A DNA stretch of 64,000 nucleotides, taken from positions 118,916 to 182,915 of the forward strand of contig JAUIFJ010000004.1 of NCBI GenBank assembly GCA_030429345.1, written 5' to 3'. The notes below the pieces were generated by a model that saw only the letters and a program-made list of their open reading frames with translations, was not told the origin of the DNA and made no database searches. A program made the position numbers and the translations under genes. Positions within the stretch are counted from its first letter, which is position 1. Each line of letters starts with the position of its first letter. Below, piece by piece: positions 43,894 to 52,285 of this stretch. The stretch comes from a bacterium. Lineage in GTDB: Bacteria; CAIWAD01.

Positions 43894-44778
43894 ATGCGTC
43901 CGATTCACGCCCTTCTTCTGGCCACCTCGATCTGGGGTCTGACCTTCAGCCTGATCCAGGACGCCCTGCGGGAACTGGACCCCGTGCTCTTTGTCTGCCT
44001 GCGTTTCGCCCTGGCGGCGCCTTTCGCCCTGCTCCTGTTCCGGAAGAGGGTGCACCTTGCCGACCGCGCCGTGATGCGCAAGGGGGTGTTGCTGGGCCTG
44101 AGTCTCTATGCGGGCTACATGCTGCAGACAATCGGCCTGCTTCATACGACCGCAGCGCGATCCGGCCTCTTCACTTCGCTGTGCGTGGTTTTCGTGCCTC
44201 TGCTGTTGGCCATCATGCAGCGTCGTCGTCCTCGCGGGGGCGTGCTGCTGGCGCTGGCCCTGGTCGGCCTGGGGCTGGGGCTGCTCAATCCCGGCGCTTT
44301 GCAGGGAGACTGGGGACCGACGGCCCTGGGCGATTTTCTTACTTCCCTGGCGGCACTCAGCTTTGCCGTGCAGGTCCTGCTGATGGACCGTTTGCCCGGC
44401 AAGGGGGAAGCCTACACGCTGAATTTCTGGCAGATCAGCACGGTGGCGGTTCTGGCGGCTTTCAGCCTGCCCTTCCGGGATCTTTCTGAACAGAGTTATG
44501 GACCCGTGGTCTGGCTGGCGCTGCTGTTTTGCGGCATCCTGGCGACGGTCGTCGCCCTGGGCCTGCAGGTGCGCTACCAGCCGGAAGTGGCTCCGGAAAA
44601 GGCGGCGGTGGTCTATACGATGGAGCCGGTCTTCGCGGCGCTCTTCGCCTGGGCCTGGCTGGGGCAGGCCCTGAGTCCGCTGGAGTGGGCGGGCGGGGTC
44701 CTCTTGTGCAGCGGTCTCTGGGTGATCGAACTCAACCGCAACCACCTGCGCGCGCTGCGGAACCGCCTCCTGTCCTAG
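43894..44778 (+). CDS. EamA/DMT-family transporter
   Basis: 294 aa with ten transmembrane helices in two EamA repeats, the standard DMT length. Landmarks are SIWGLTFSLIQDAL at the start of the first repeat, RFALAAPFALLLF, and in the second TMEPVFAALFAWAWLGQALSPLEWAGGVLLCSGLW. AAAGGA is 6 nt before ATG 43894, which is better supported than the upstream ATG 43840. Substrate unknown. Confidence 0.9.
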   Translation: MRPIHALLLATSIWGLTFSLIQDALRELDPVLFVCLRFALAAPFALLLFRKRVHLADRAVMRKGVLLGLSLYAGYMLQTIGLLHTTAARSGLFTSLCVVFVPLLLAIMQRRRPRGGVLLALALVGLGLGLLNPGALQGDWGPTALGDFLTSLAALSFAVQVLLMDRLPGKGEAYTLNFWQISTVAVLAAFSLPFRDLSEQSYGPVVWLALLFCGILATVVALGLQVRYQPEVAPEKAAVVYTMEPVFAALFAWAWLGQALSPLEWAGGVLLCSGLWVIELNRNHLRALRNRLLS

Positions 44779-45084
44779 CCTTACAATAAAGATCCCGTAT
44801 ACCTTGGGCCGGGCTGCTCGTATCACGACAGGAAAAGGAAACTTTTTCGCGAAAAAGGCATGACAGTGTCTTTGCATTTCCGCTCAAGAGCATTATCGTT
44901 GGCGATTATGCTTCGAATGATTCTCGCACATATCACCCTCTAGAACCCCCCGCAAGGGTCGCGTTCTCTTTTTTGCACCGTCGGGGTCTCGCTGATATCC
45001 GCTGCGGTGTCTTCCAATCCATTTCATTCATCCATTTTTCGTTCGACCCATTCGTCGTCGAACTTCCAGTCGAAGGAGTCTCTC
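44779..45084. other. Intergenic region, about 306 bp, AT-richer
   Basis: No gene seen. It carries the exact 16-bp palindrome CTTTTTCGCGAAAAAG (44842-44857), GTATAC at 44797, GTATCAC at 44820, and a T-rich stretch at 44969-44977. It should hold the promoter for the ABC exporter, though no full consensus was recognised. Confidence 0.45.
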
Positions 45085-46950
45085 ATGTGGTGGGATGACG
45101 ACCCTCATGAAGAGCAGGAAGCGGATCACAGGCTTCCGACCCGGGAAATGTTCGTTCGCGTCTGGCCCTTCCTGCGGCCGCATCGCTGGACCTTCCTCGC
45201 CGCGCTGCTGCTGACCCTGGTCGGCGTCTCGCTGGTCCTGGCGCAGCCGGTGATCTTCCGCCTGATCGTGGATCACGATTTTCCCGAGAAGGACCTGCAG
45301 TCGCTGCTGCGTCACGCCTCGATCTACCTGGGCCTGATGATCGGCGGCAGCGCGATCTCCGCGTTGGCCACGGTCCTCATGGGGCGCGCCGGCGTGCTGG
45401 TGATCAACCGCATCAAGCGGGTGCTCTTCGGCCATTTCATGGGCCTGGGACTGGGCTGGCTGGAAAAGCACCCGGTGGGCAGCCTGGTCTCCCGGGTCGA
45501 AAGCGACAGCCAGCGCCTGGTGCACCTCTGCAGCACCATGGCGATGCGCATTCTGAGTCCGCTGGTCATGGTGCTGGGCGCTCTGGTGGTGATCGGCACC
45601 ACCGACCGGCGGCTGCTGCTGATCGCCGTGATTATGCTGCCGCTGATGGTCACCGGAACGGTCTTCATGTTCAGCCGCATGCGCAGCCGCTTCCGCGAGG
45701 AGCGCAAGCTCTACGCCAAGCTTTCGGGGCAGGTGGCGGAGGTCGTGCCGGCGGCCCGCCTGCTGCAGGCGCTGGGACGCCTGCGCTGGGCCGAGGCCCG
45801 GGTCGCCCTGGCCAACCGGATCTACAAGTCCTTCACCACGCGCCTGATGTTCCTGGAGTACGCCTTCTGGAGCGGCATCGGCCTGATCGAGATCGCGATG
45901 ACGGCGATCGCGCTCTGGCTGGGCGCGGGCTGGATCGCCGACGGCAGCATGACGCCCGGCACCCTGGTGATGTTCGCCCAGTATGCCTCGATGATCTACT
46001 GGCCGCTGATGCAGCTCAGCGAGCAGCTGGCGGAGATCCAGCGCGCCGGCGGGGCCGCGGACCGCATCTTCAGTTCGCTGGACACGCAGCCGACCGTGAG
46101 CGCCCCGGAGACGCTGACACCTGTGCCGCAGCAGCCGCGGAGCATCGAGTTCCAGAACGTGCACTTCGAGTACGAGGAAGGCAAGCCCGTGCTGCAGGAT
46201 GTCAGCTTCCGGCTGGATCACGGACGCACGGTGGCCCTGGTCGGCCCGACGGGATCCGGCAAGTCGACGATCATCAACCTGGTGACACGCCTGCGGGATG
46301 TCACACAGGGACGGATCCTGCTCGACGGGATCGATGTGCGGGACTTCGATCCGGTGGACTACCGGCGGCGCTTCGGGCTGGTGCTGCAGGACCTCTACCT
46401 CTTCCCGGCGCCCGTGCTGGACAACCTGCGCGCCTTCCGCGACGAGATCGACGAGGACGCCGTGAGAGAGGCGGCGCGGACCGCCGGCATCCTCGAGGTC
46501 CTGGAGGCGCGGCCCGGCGGCCTGCAGGCCGTGCTGGCCGAGCGCGGCGGTGACTTGTCCTACGGACAGCGCCAGCTGCTGGCTTTCGCCCGCGCCCTGG
46601 CCGTCGATCCTCCCCTGCTGATCCTCGACGAGGCGACCAGCAGCGTGGATCCGGGCACGGAGCGGAGAATCCAGAAGGCGCTCGAGGCCTTGACCCGGGA
46701 CCGCACGACCCTGCTGGTGGCCCACCGCCTGAGCACGATCCGCCACGCGGACCGCATTCTCGTGCTCCAGGAGGGGCGGATCGTCGAGGAGGGCGCCCAT
46801 GCCGAGCTGCTGGCGCTGGACGGCGTATACGCCGAGCTGGTGCGCCTGCAGGAGAACGAGAACGGAACGGAAGCGGATTCCTCCGGACACCGAAACGGCG
46901 GCAGCGCCGAGAACCTGCCGCAGGGAGAGACCCATGAACGTATTGACTAA
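45085..46950 (+). CDS. Heterodimeric ABC exporter, subunit 1 (MdlA/BmrC-like)
   Basis: 621 aa half-transporter: six transmembrane helices (about 35-330) and an ATPase domain with Walker A GPTGSGKST, Q-loop GLVLQDLYLF, Walker B LLILDEATSSVD with catalytic Glu and H-loop LLVAHRLS. The signature is LSYGQ instead of LSGGQ, near residue 490. ATG 45085 follows AAGGAG; the frame extends upstream without a ribosome site. It overlaps the second subunit by 17 nt. Confidence 0.9.
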   Translation: MWWDDDPHEEQEADHRLPTREMFVRVWPFLRPHRWTFLAALLLTLVGVSLVLAQPVIFRLIVDHDFPEKDLQSLLRHASIYLGLMIGGSAISALATVLMGRAGVLVINRIKRVLFGHFMGLGLGWLEKHPVGSLVSRVESDSQRLVHLCSTMAMRILSPLVMVLGALVVIGTTDRRLLLIAVIMLPLMVTGTVFMFSRMRSRFREERKLYAKLSGQVAEVVPAARLLQALGRLRWAEARVALANRIYKSFTTRLMFLEYAFWSGIGLIEIAMTAIALWLGAGWIADGSMTPGTLVMFAQYASMIYWPLMQLSEQLAEIQRAGGAADRIFSSLDTQPTVSAPETLTPVPQQPRSIEFQNVHFEYEEGKPVLQDVSFRLDHGRTVALVGPTGSGKSTIINLVTRLRDVTQGRILLDGIDVRDFDPVDYRRRFGLVLQDLYLFPAPVLDNLRAFRDEIDEDAVREAARTAGILEVLEARPGGLQAVLAERGGDLSYGQRQLLAFARALAVDPPLLILDEATSSVDPGTERRIQKALEALTRDRTTLLVAHRLSTIRHADRILVLQEGRIVEEGAHAELLALDGVYAELVRLQENENGTEADSSGHRNGGSAENLPQGETHERID

Positions 46951-48640
46951 GGTCTTCCGCTGGTTCTGGCCCTTCTGGCGCCAGCACCGGAGGATTCTTG
47001 GCCTGGTCCTGGGCCTGACCGTGCTCGCCGTGGCGGCGCGGACGCTGTATCCGCTGCTCTTCAAGTTCGTGCTCGACGCGCTGGTCGTCGACTTCGATCC
47101 CGGGGACGCGCGGCAGTGGGTGCTGGCGCTGCTCGGCGCCGGGCTGGCGCAGCAGGTGATCCAGTGGCTGCTGCCCGTGACACGCGCCAAGGCCAACCTG
47201 GACCAGGGCATGTCGATCCGCATGCGGACCCTGGCGACGATCCTGCGCAAGCGGCCCGGATTCTACACGCGCTACCGCAGCGGGGACCTGGTGACCCGGC
47301 TGACCGACGACCTGGACAACGAGGACAAGCTGCTGTGGTACAGCTGCAGCGGCGTGCTGCGCCCCATCGAGGCCAGCCTGGTGCTGGTCTTCAGCCTGGT
47401 CGTGATGATCAGCCTGGACTGGCGCCTGACGCTCTTCGCCACCCTGCCCCTGCCGATCGTCGTCTGGGCGCTCTCGCGCACGGAGCACATCCAGGAGAAG
47501 CACTACACCGAACGGCAGAAGCGCACCAGCGAGACCGTCGATGTGCTCGAGGCCGCCTTCAGCGGCGTGCGCATCGTGCTGAGCTACGTCGCCGAGAAGG
47601 CCCAGAGCCGGTTGCTCGACGATGTGCTTCGAAGGCGCGAGCACAGCGAGAGGAACGTGCTCACCCTGCGCGCCGTGCTCGAGGGGCTGGGCGCGCTGCT
47701 CAACCAGCTCGGCGTGATCGTCGTGCTCTTCGTCGGAGGCTACTACCTGATGAAGGGACAGATCACGCTGGGGGACTTCTACGCCTTCGTGACCTACCTC
47801 TCCAGTCTCACGGAGCCCCTTTGGACCATCAGCTGGTTCTTCGTCTCGACGACCCTGGTCGGTTCGAGCGTCGATCGCATGCAGGAGGTGGAAAAGGAGG
47901 AGGAGCGCACACCGGGCAACCGGCACCCGGAGCAGGAAGGGCAGCTGGTGCTGGAGGACCTGGCCTTCAGCTACCCGAACGGAGCACAGGTCCTGGAGCA
48001 GGTCGCCCTGCAGGTGCAGCGCGGGGAAATGGTGGCGCTTGTCGGCCCCGTGGGCTGCGGCAAGAGCACGCTGCTGGACCTGGCGGCCGGGCTGCTGCCG
48101 CCGGACCGGGGCGAGGTGCGACTCGACGGCCTGCCGGTGCGGGAGCTGAAGAACGACCTGCGCAGCCGTTGGCTGGGCTACGTGCCGCAGGAGAACCTGC
48201 TCTTCTCGGGAAGCGTATACGAGAACGTCTCCATGGAACGCGAGGGCATCGGCGAGCACGAGGTCGCGCTCAGCCTGAAGACGGCCTGCGTCCGGGACGA
48301 GTTTCCGCCGGAGCGGGAAATCGCCCAGGGGGGCACCGGGCTCTCGGGAGGCCAGCGGGCACGCGTGGCCATTGCGCGGGCGCTTGTCACACGCCCCGAG
48401 TTCCTGCTGCTCGACGACGTGACCTCGGCGCTCGATGCCTCCACCGAGCAGAGCTTCTGGACGGAACTGCGCAACTGGCTGCCTCGCGCGGGAGTGCTGG
48501 TCAGCACCCACCGCGAAGCGACGGCGCGCGTGGCCGACCGGGTGCTCTGGCTGGACCGGGGTCGGATCGCGCACAGTGGTCGCCATGAGGAACTACTGCA
48601 GGCCCATCCGGAATACCAGGAGCTTTTCGCCCACCACTAG
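46934..48640 (+). CDS. Heterodimeric ABC exporter, subunit 2 (MdlB/BmrD-like)
   Basis: 568 aa half-transporter with six transmembrane helices and an ATPase domain: Walker A GPVGCGKST, intact signature LSGGQRARVAIARAL, and Walker B FLLLDDVTSALD, where Asp replaces the catalytic Glu (near residue 493). This Asp-bearing site pairs with the LSYGQ signature of subunit 1, so one composite ATP site is degenerate and the other canonical, as in TM287/288, TmrAB and BmrCD. Substrates of such exporters are usually hydrophobic drugs or lipids. Confidence 0.9.
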   Translation: MNVLTKVFRWFWPFWRQHRRILGLVLGLTVLAVAARTLYPLLFKFVLDALVVDFDPGDARQWVLALLGAGLAQQVIQWLLPVTRAKANLDQGMSIRMRTLATILRKRPGFYTRYRSGDLVTRLTDDLDNEDKLLWYSCSGVLRPIEASLVLVFSLVVMISLDWRLTLFATLPLPIVVWALSRTEHIQEKHYTERQKRTSETVDVLEAAFSGVRIVLSYVAEKAQSRLLDDVLRRREHSERNVLTLRAVLEGLGALLNQLGVIVVLFVGGYYLMKGQITLGDFYAFVTYLSSLTEPLWTISWFFVSTTLVGSSVDRMQEVEKEEERTPGNRHPEQEGQLVLEDLAFSYPNGAQVLEQVALQVQRGEMVALVGPVGCGKSTLLDLAAGLLPPDRGEVRLDGLPVRELKNDLRSRWLGYVPQENLLFSGSVYENVSMEREGIGEHEVALSLKTACVRDEFPPEREIAQGGTGLSGGQRARVAIARALVTRPEFLLLDDVTSALDASTEQSFWTELRNWLPRAGVLVSTHREATARVADRVLWLDRGRIAHSGRHEELLQAHPEYQELFAHH

Positions 48641-48664
48641 ACGGATTCAGCCTTATAACCATCC

Positions 48665-48696
48665 GGGGCAGACGCATCTCGTCTGCCCCTTTTTTT
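48665..48696 (+). terminator. Rho-independent terminator after ABC exporter
   Basis: Perfect 10-bp stem GGGGCAGACG/CGTCTGCCCC with a CATCT loop and seven T residues, 25 nt after the stop. Confidence 0.95.
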
Positions 48697-48823
48697 GTCT
48701 CCTATACGCAAGGTGCCGTACAGATTTCCCGATGAGAAGCCCCTACTCTGGGCTGCGTCGCTTCCCCCGGCAGCGGAGGAGTCTGGAGCGTCGGACACTA
48801 GCAATCAATCCTGGAGAGTTTTC

Positions 48824-50458
48824 ATGAAGAGTCCCTTTCACTGTTGGATAAGCCTTCTGGCCCTGCTGATCGGCAGTGCCCTGGCACAGGCCGCCACGGT
48901 CGAGCCCGAGTGGAGCAAGGAATTCGACAAGACCATCGAATGGCAGAAGATCAGCGATGCCGGCTACTTGATCCTCGGCACCAAGGAGGCGCTCTTCGGA
49001 CTGGATCCCGCCACGGGCGAGACCGCCTGGTCCCTGGAGCAGTTCAAGAAAATGCCGGACGATTTCCTGGAGATGATTCCCAACACGCAATTCGGCGTCA
49101 TCACCTACAAGGGCGGCGCCTTCGGATTCGGCACCACGACCTACATCGTCAACATGATCTCCGGCGAGATCCTCTGGGACACCAGCCAGATCGAGCTGGG
49201 CAACTGCTTCGGGCAGTACTACCTGCCCCAGGCCGGCGGCCTGCTGATCTTCGGCATGGACAAGAAGGGCCATCACATGGTCAAGCTGGTGGACCTGGCG
49301 GAAGGCAGCGTCTTCTGGGAGACCAGCGAGTGGTACAAGCCCGGCAAGACGCCGGCCATGTTCTCGATCAGCGACGAGAAGAAGCTGCGCATGGCCGTCA
49401 TGGGCAACCAGGAACCCACCTTCACGCCCGACGGCAACTTCCTCGAGATGATGTCCACCATGGGCCTGCGCAAGATCAGCACCGAGACCGGCGAAATCAT
49501 GTGGACGGCCGACATCAAGTTCAAGCAGGTGCCCGCCCCCCGCTGGGGCTACGCGCCGATGACGCTCTCGGAAGACGGATCCGTGATCTATGTTCCCTAC
49601 GACCGCTATGTATACGCCGTCAGCACGGAGGACGGCCGCGTGCTCTGGGAAAAGCCGGACAAGCTGAAGGGCATGGCCTACCAGATGGAGGCGACCGAGG
49701 CCGGGCTTGTCGTACGCGGCGGGCCCGGCGGCAGGAAGGGCAAGGGCAAGCCTTTCATCACCGTGATCGACTATGCCAGCGGAGAGGAAAGCTGGAAGAA
49801 GCCCTTCAAGGACCTGGACAATGCCAGCTCCTTCGTGATCGACGGCGACCGGATCGTGCTCTACGCCGACCGCGAGATCCACTCGATCGAGATCGGCGAC
49901 GGAACGGATCACGAGATCGCCGACAAGATCAAGTTCAAGGACAAGGAGATCCCGCACACGCTCTCGGCGATGAATGACGGCTATCTGCTGCAGAGTTCCC
50001 AGAACCTGATGTTCTTCGACAGGAAGGGCAACGAGAAGTGGCATACCTACAACAAGGCCCCGCAGGCCAACCTGCTGGCCAAGGTGGCTTCCACGGCCGT
50101 GATCATGGCCGTCAATGTCGGTTCCGCCGCCAACGCCTACAGCCGTGCCAGCGCGCAGGCCTCGCAGTCCGTCTCTGGACGCGGCAGCGCCAGTTATTCG
50201 CTGATCACGAGCAATCCGGTGATGTCCGAACGCTTCAGCCAGACCCAGGAATCGGCGAACTTCGTCTACATGCTTTCCGTGGTCGGCAAGGGATCGCACA
50301 AGAGCGGCGCCGGCGTGGTCCAGGTCGACAAGCGCACCGGCGAGAACGCCAAGAGCGTGGTGCTGGGCACGAAGAAGCCCAACTACGAAGTCGACGAGGT
50401 CGGCCAGCGCCTCTTCTTCCTGGACGGCAAGAAGGAACTGAAGTGCTTCAAGTTCTAG
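48824..50458 (+). CDS. Secreted PQQ-type beta-propeller protein
   Basis: 544 aa. A signal peptide (CWISLLALLIGSALAQA) precedes repeated blades of the PQQ-like type: LFGLDPATGETAWSL, TYIVNMISGEILWDT, RKISTETGEIMWTADI and YAVSTEDGRVLWEKP each end in the G-x-x-x-W pattern that marks propeller blades. No PQQ-dehydrogenase catalytic Asp/Glu set is evident, so a binding or scaffold role is more likely than an enzyme. A ribosome site GGAGAG lies before ATG 48824. It is monocistronic. Confidence 0.82.
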   Translation: MKSPFHCWISLLALLIGSALAQAATVEPEWSKEFDKTIEWQKISDAGYLILGTKEALFGLDPATGETAWSLEQFKKMPDDFLEMIPNTQFGVITYKGGAFGFGTTTYIVNMISGEILWDTSQIELGNCFGQYYLPQAGGLLIFGMDKKGHHMVKLVDLAEGSVFWETSEWYKPGKTPAMFSISDEKKLRMAVMGNQEPTFTPDGNFLEMMSTMGLRKISTETGEIMWTADIKFKQVPAPRWGYAPMTLSEDGSVIYVPYDRYVYAVSTEDGRVLWEKPDKLKGMAYQMEATEAGLVVRGGPGGRKGKGKPFITVIDYASGEESWKKPFKDLDNASSFVIDGDRIVLYADREIHSIEIGDGTDHEIADKIKFKDKEIPHTLSAMNDGYLLQSSQNLMFFDRKGNEKWHTYNKAPQANLLAKVASTAVIMAVNVGSAANAYSRASAQASQSVSGRGSASYSLITSNPVMSERFSQTQESANFVYMLSVVGKGSHKSGAGVVQVDKRTGENAKSVVLGTKKPNYEVDEVGQRLFFLDGKKELKCFKF

Positions 50459-50489
50459 CCCTCCGGCAACCAGACTGAACTCATTCGAA

Positions 50490-50538
50490 GGGGGCCGCCC
50501 CACCGCTCGCGATACCCCCGGGGCGGTCCCGTTCTCTT
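50490..50538 (+). terminator. Probable terminator after beta-propeller gene
   Basis: An 11-bp GC-rich stem (GGGGCCGCCCC paired with GGGGCGGTCCC, one G-T pair) with a long loop, followed by GTTCTCTTT, about 35 nt after the stop. Confidence 0.65.
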
Positions 50539-50707
50539 TCCGACTCGATTCCCCTTGGGAGTATCCAGGCCTGCTGACAGATGCGCCCGGACAAGAGTCT
50601 GTACGACATTTCCCACATCGCCCACCTTCCAGAGCCGACCCTCGCCGATCCTGGAGGATTTCTCCCTTGTGTTCCATAGGATGTCCACCAACTTGCAGGG
50701 GGACTCA

Positions 50708-51202
50708 ATGGGATTCCGACGACGGAAACAAATGCGTTGTCCGGGGCACGACTACGCGGCCGGAGGAGTGTATTTCATCACGATCAAGACGAATGCACCC
50801 TGGAATCCCTTCGGCCTGCAACTGCGCAATGGTGTACGACTGAATGAGGCAGGAAGGATTGCCCGGGAGGAATGGGTACGCACATCCGCCTTGCGTCCGG
50901 GAGTCCGACTGGATGCACACGTGATCATGCCGGATCACATGCATGCCCTCCTTGTAATCCACCGAAGCGGGACGATCGGTGCGGCCAGGGAGAAGAATGC
51001 ACAAACCCTGCCATCCGGATCCCTGGGCGCCATTGTCACGGGGTACAAATCCGCCGTCACACGGCGAATCCGGAACGAAATCCCGTGGGGCGGATTGTTC
51101 GAATGGCAACGCGATTACCACGATCGCATCGTACGGGACCCCGGCGCCATCCACCACATTCGAAAATACATCCAAATGAACCCATATCGCCACCCCCGGT
51201 AG
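50708..51202 (+). CDS. REP-associated tyrosine transposase (RAYT)
   Basis: 164 aa, typical RAYT size, of the IS200/IS605-like Y1 HUH superfamily. The metal-binding HUH is H77-M-H79 in VIMPDHMHALLVI; candidate nucleophiles are Tyr137 (QRDYHDRIVRD) and Tyr154 (IRKYIQMNP). The N-terminal GGVYFITIKT matches the family's first beta-strand. AGGGGG precedes ATG 50708. RAYTs bind and cleave REP hairpins; unlike IS200 they usually stay as single copies. Here the stop codon TAG (51200-51202) lies inside the GTAG tetranucleotide of a REP hairpin, and a large repeat array follows. An upstream in-frame ATG (50681) is less likely. Confidence 0.9.
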   Translation: MGFRRRKQMRCPGHDYAAGGVYFITIKTNAPWNPFGLQLRNGVRLNEAGRIAREEWVRTSALRPGVRLDAHVIMPDHMHALLVIHRSGTIGAAREKNAQTLPSGSLGAIVTGYKSAVTRRIRNEIPWGGLFEWQRDYHDRIVRDPGAIHHIRKYIQMNPYRHPR

Positions 51203-51221
51203 GGGCGGCCTGCGGCCGCCC
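51199..51221 (+). repeat. REP hairpin overlapping the RAYT stop
   Basis: GTAG (51199-51202) directly followed by an 8-bp hairpin GGGCGGCC-TGC-GGCCGCCC (51203-51221). A 5' GTAG at the foot of the stem is the established recognition tetranucleotide of RAYT/REP systems. The RAYT stop codon is part of it. Confidence 0.9.
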
Positions 51222-52280
51222 TTTCCCCCCACCCACCGATCACGGCACGCCCCCGCGACATTGTACGAACCCGCGCGCATGGTAATTCGTGGATGGAACG
51301 GGTGATTGCATTGCCCAATTACGCGCCCACCCATCACGGCACGCCCCCGCGACACCGTCCGGCCCCGCGCACGGTGTTGCGTGGACGGAACGGGTGGGAT
51401 TCGCGGACGGTGGTTGGGGCGTGTGGGGGAGGGCGGCCGCAGGCCGCCCCTACCGGGGGGCGGTTGAAATGGTGTGGGTGGATGCATGCCGGTGTAATTT
51501 GCGATCAACCCGTAACGGCACGCCCGCGCGAAACCGTTCGATCCACGCATGGTTTTGCGTATACGGATCGGGCGGATGCGTCGCCCATTTCCCACCCACC
51601 GATCACGGCACGCGCCCGCGACATTGTACGAACCCGCGCGCATGGTAATTCGTGGATGGAACGGGTGAATGCATTGCCCAATTACGCGCCCACCCACACA
51701 CGGCACGCCCCCGCGACATCCTCCGGATCCGGATACGGTGTTGCGTGGACGGAACGGGTGGGATTCGCGGACGGTGGTTGGGGCGTGTGGGGGTGGGCGG
51801 CCGCAGGCCGCCCCTACCGGGGGCCGGTTGAAATGGTGTGGGTGGATGCATGCCGGTGTAATTTGCGATCAACCCGTAACGGCACGCCCGCGCGAATCCG
51901 TTCGATCCACGCATGGTTTCGCGTATACGGATCGGGTGGATGCGTCGCCCATTTCCCATCCGCCGATCACGGCACGCGCCCGCGACATTGTACGAACCCG
52001 CGCGCATGGTAATTCGTGGATGGAACGGGTGAATGCATTGCCCAATTACGCGCCAACCCACACACGGCACGCCCCCGCGACATTGTACGAACCCGCGCGC
52101 ATGGTAATTCGTGGATGGAACGGGTGAATGCATTGCCCAATTACGCACCCACCCACACACGGCACGCCCCCGCGACACCGTCCGGCCCCGCGCACGGTGT
52201 TGCGTGGACGGAACGGGTGGGATTCGCGGACGGTGGTTGGGGCGTGTGGGGGAGGGCGGCCGCAGGCCGCCCATACCGGG
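51222..52280. repeat. Higher-order palindromic repeat array downstream of RAYT
   Basis: Nine modules share a header close to ACGGCACGCCC(C/G)CGCGA, each followed by a different hairpin: type a at 51241, 51604, 51968 and 52063; type b at 51335, 51699 and 52158; type c at about 51514 and 51878. The order is a-b-c, a-b-c, a-a-b, so a 363-364-bp unit is repeated twice and then truncated (a3 to a4 and a4 to b3 are 95 bp). Each type b module carries a REP hairpin in reverse orientation (51431-51449, 51795-51813, 52254-52272). Type a and b modules end CGTGGA(T/C)GGAACGGGTG. The copies are nearly identical, so expansion is recent. No coding capacity is supported. Confidence 0.92.
52254..52272 (-). 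repeat. REP hairpin closing the array
   Basis: GGGCGGCC-GCA-GGCCGCCC in reverse orientation to the RAYT-proximal copy, so the array is bounded by inverted REP hairpins. Its flank reads GTAT instead of GTAG on the relevant strand, so the recognition tetranucleotide is degenerate here. Confidence 0.85.
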
Positions 52281-52285
52281 TTGGA

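Noticed and set aside
51203-52285. CRISPR-like array
   Set aside because: Repeat units are about 95-364 bp with conserved interiors and hairpins; there are no short identical repeats with unique spacers and no cas genes.
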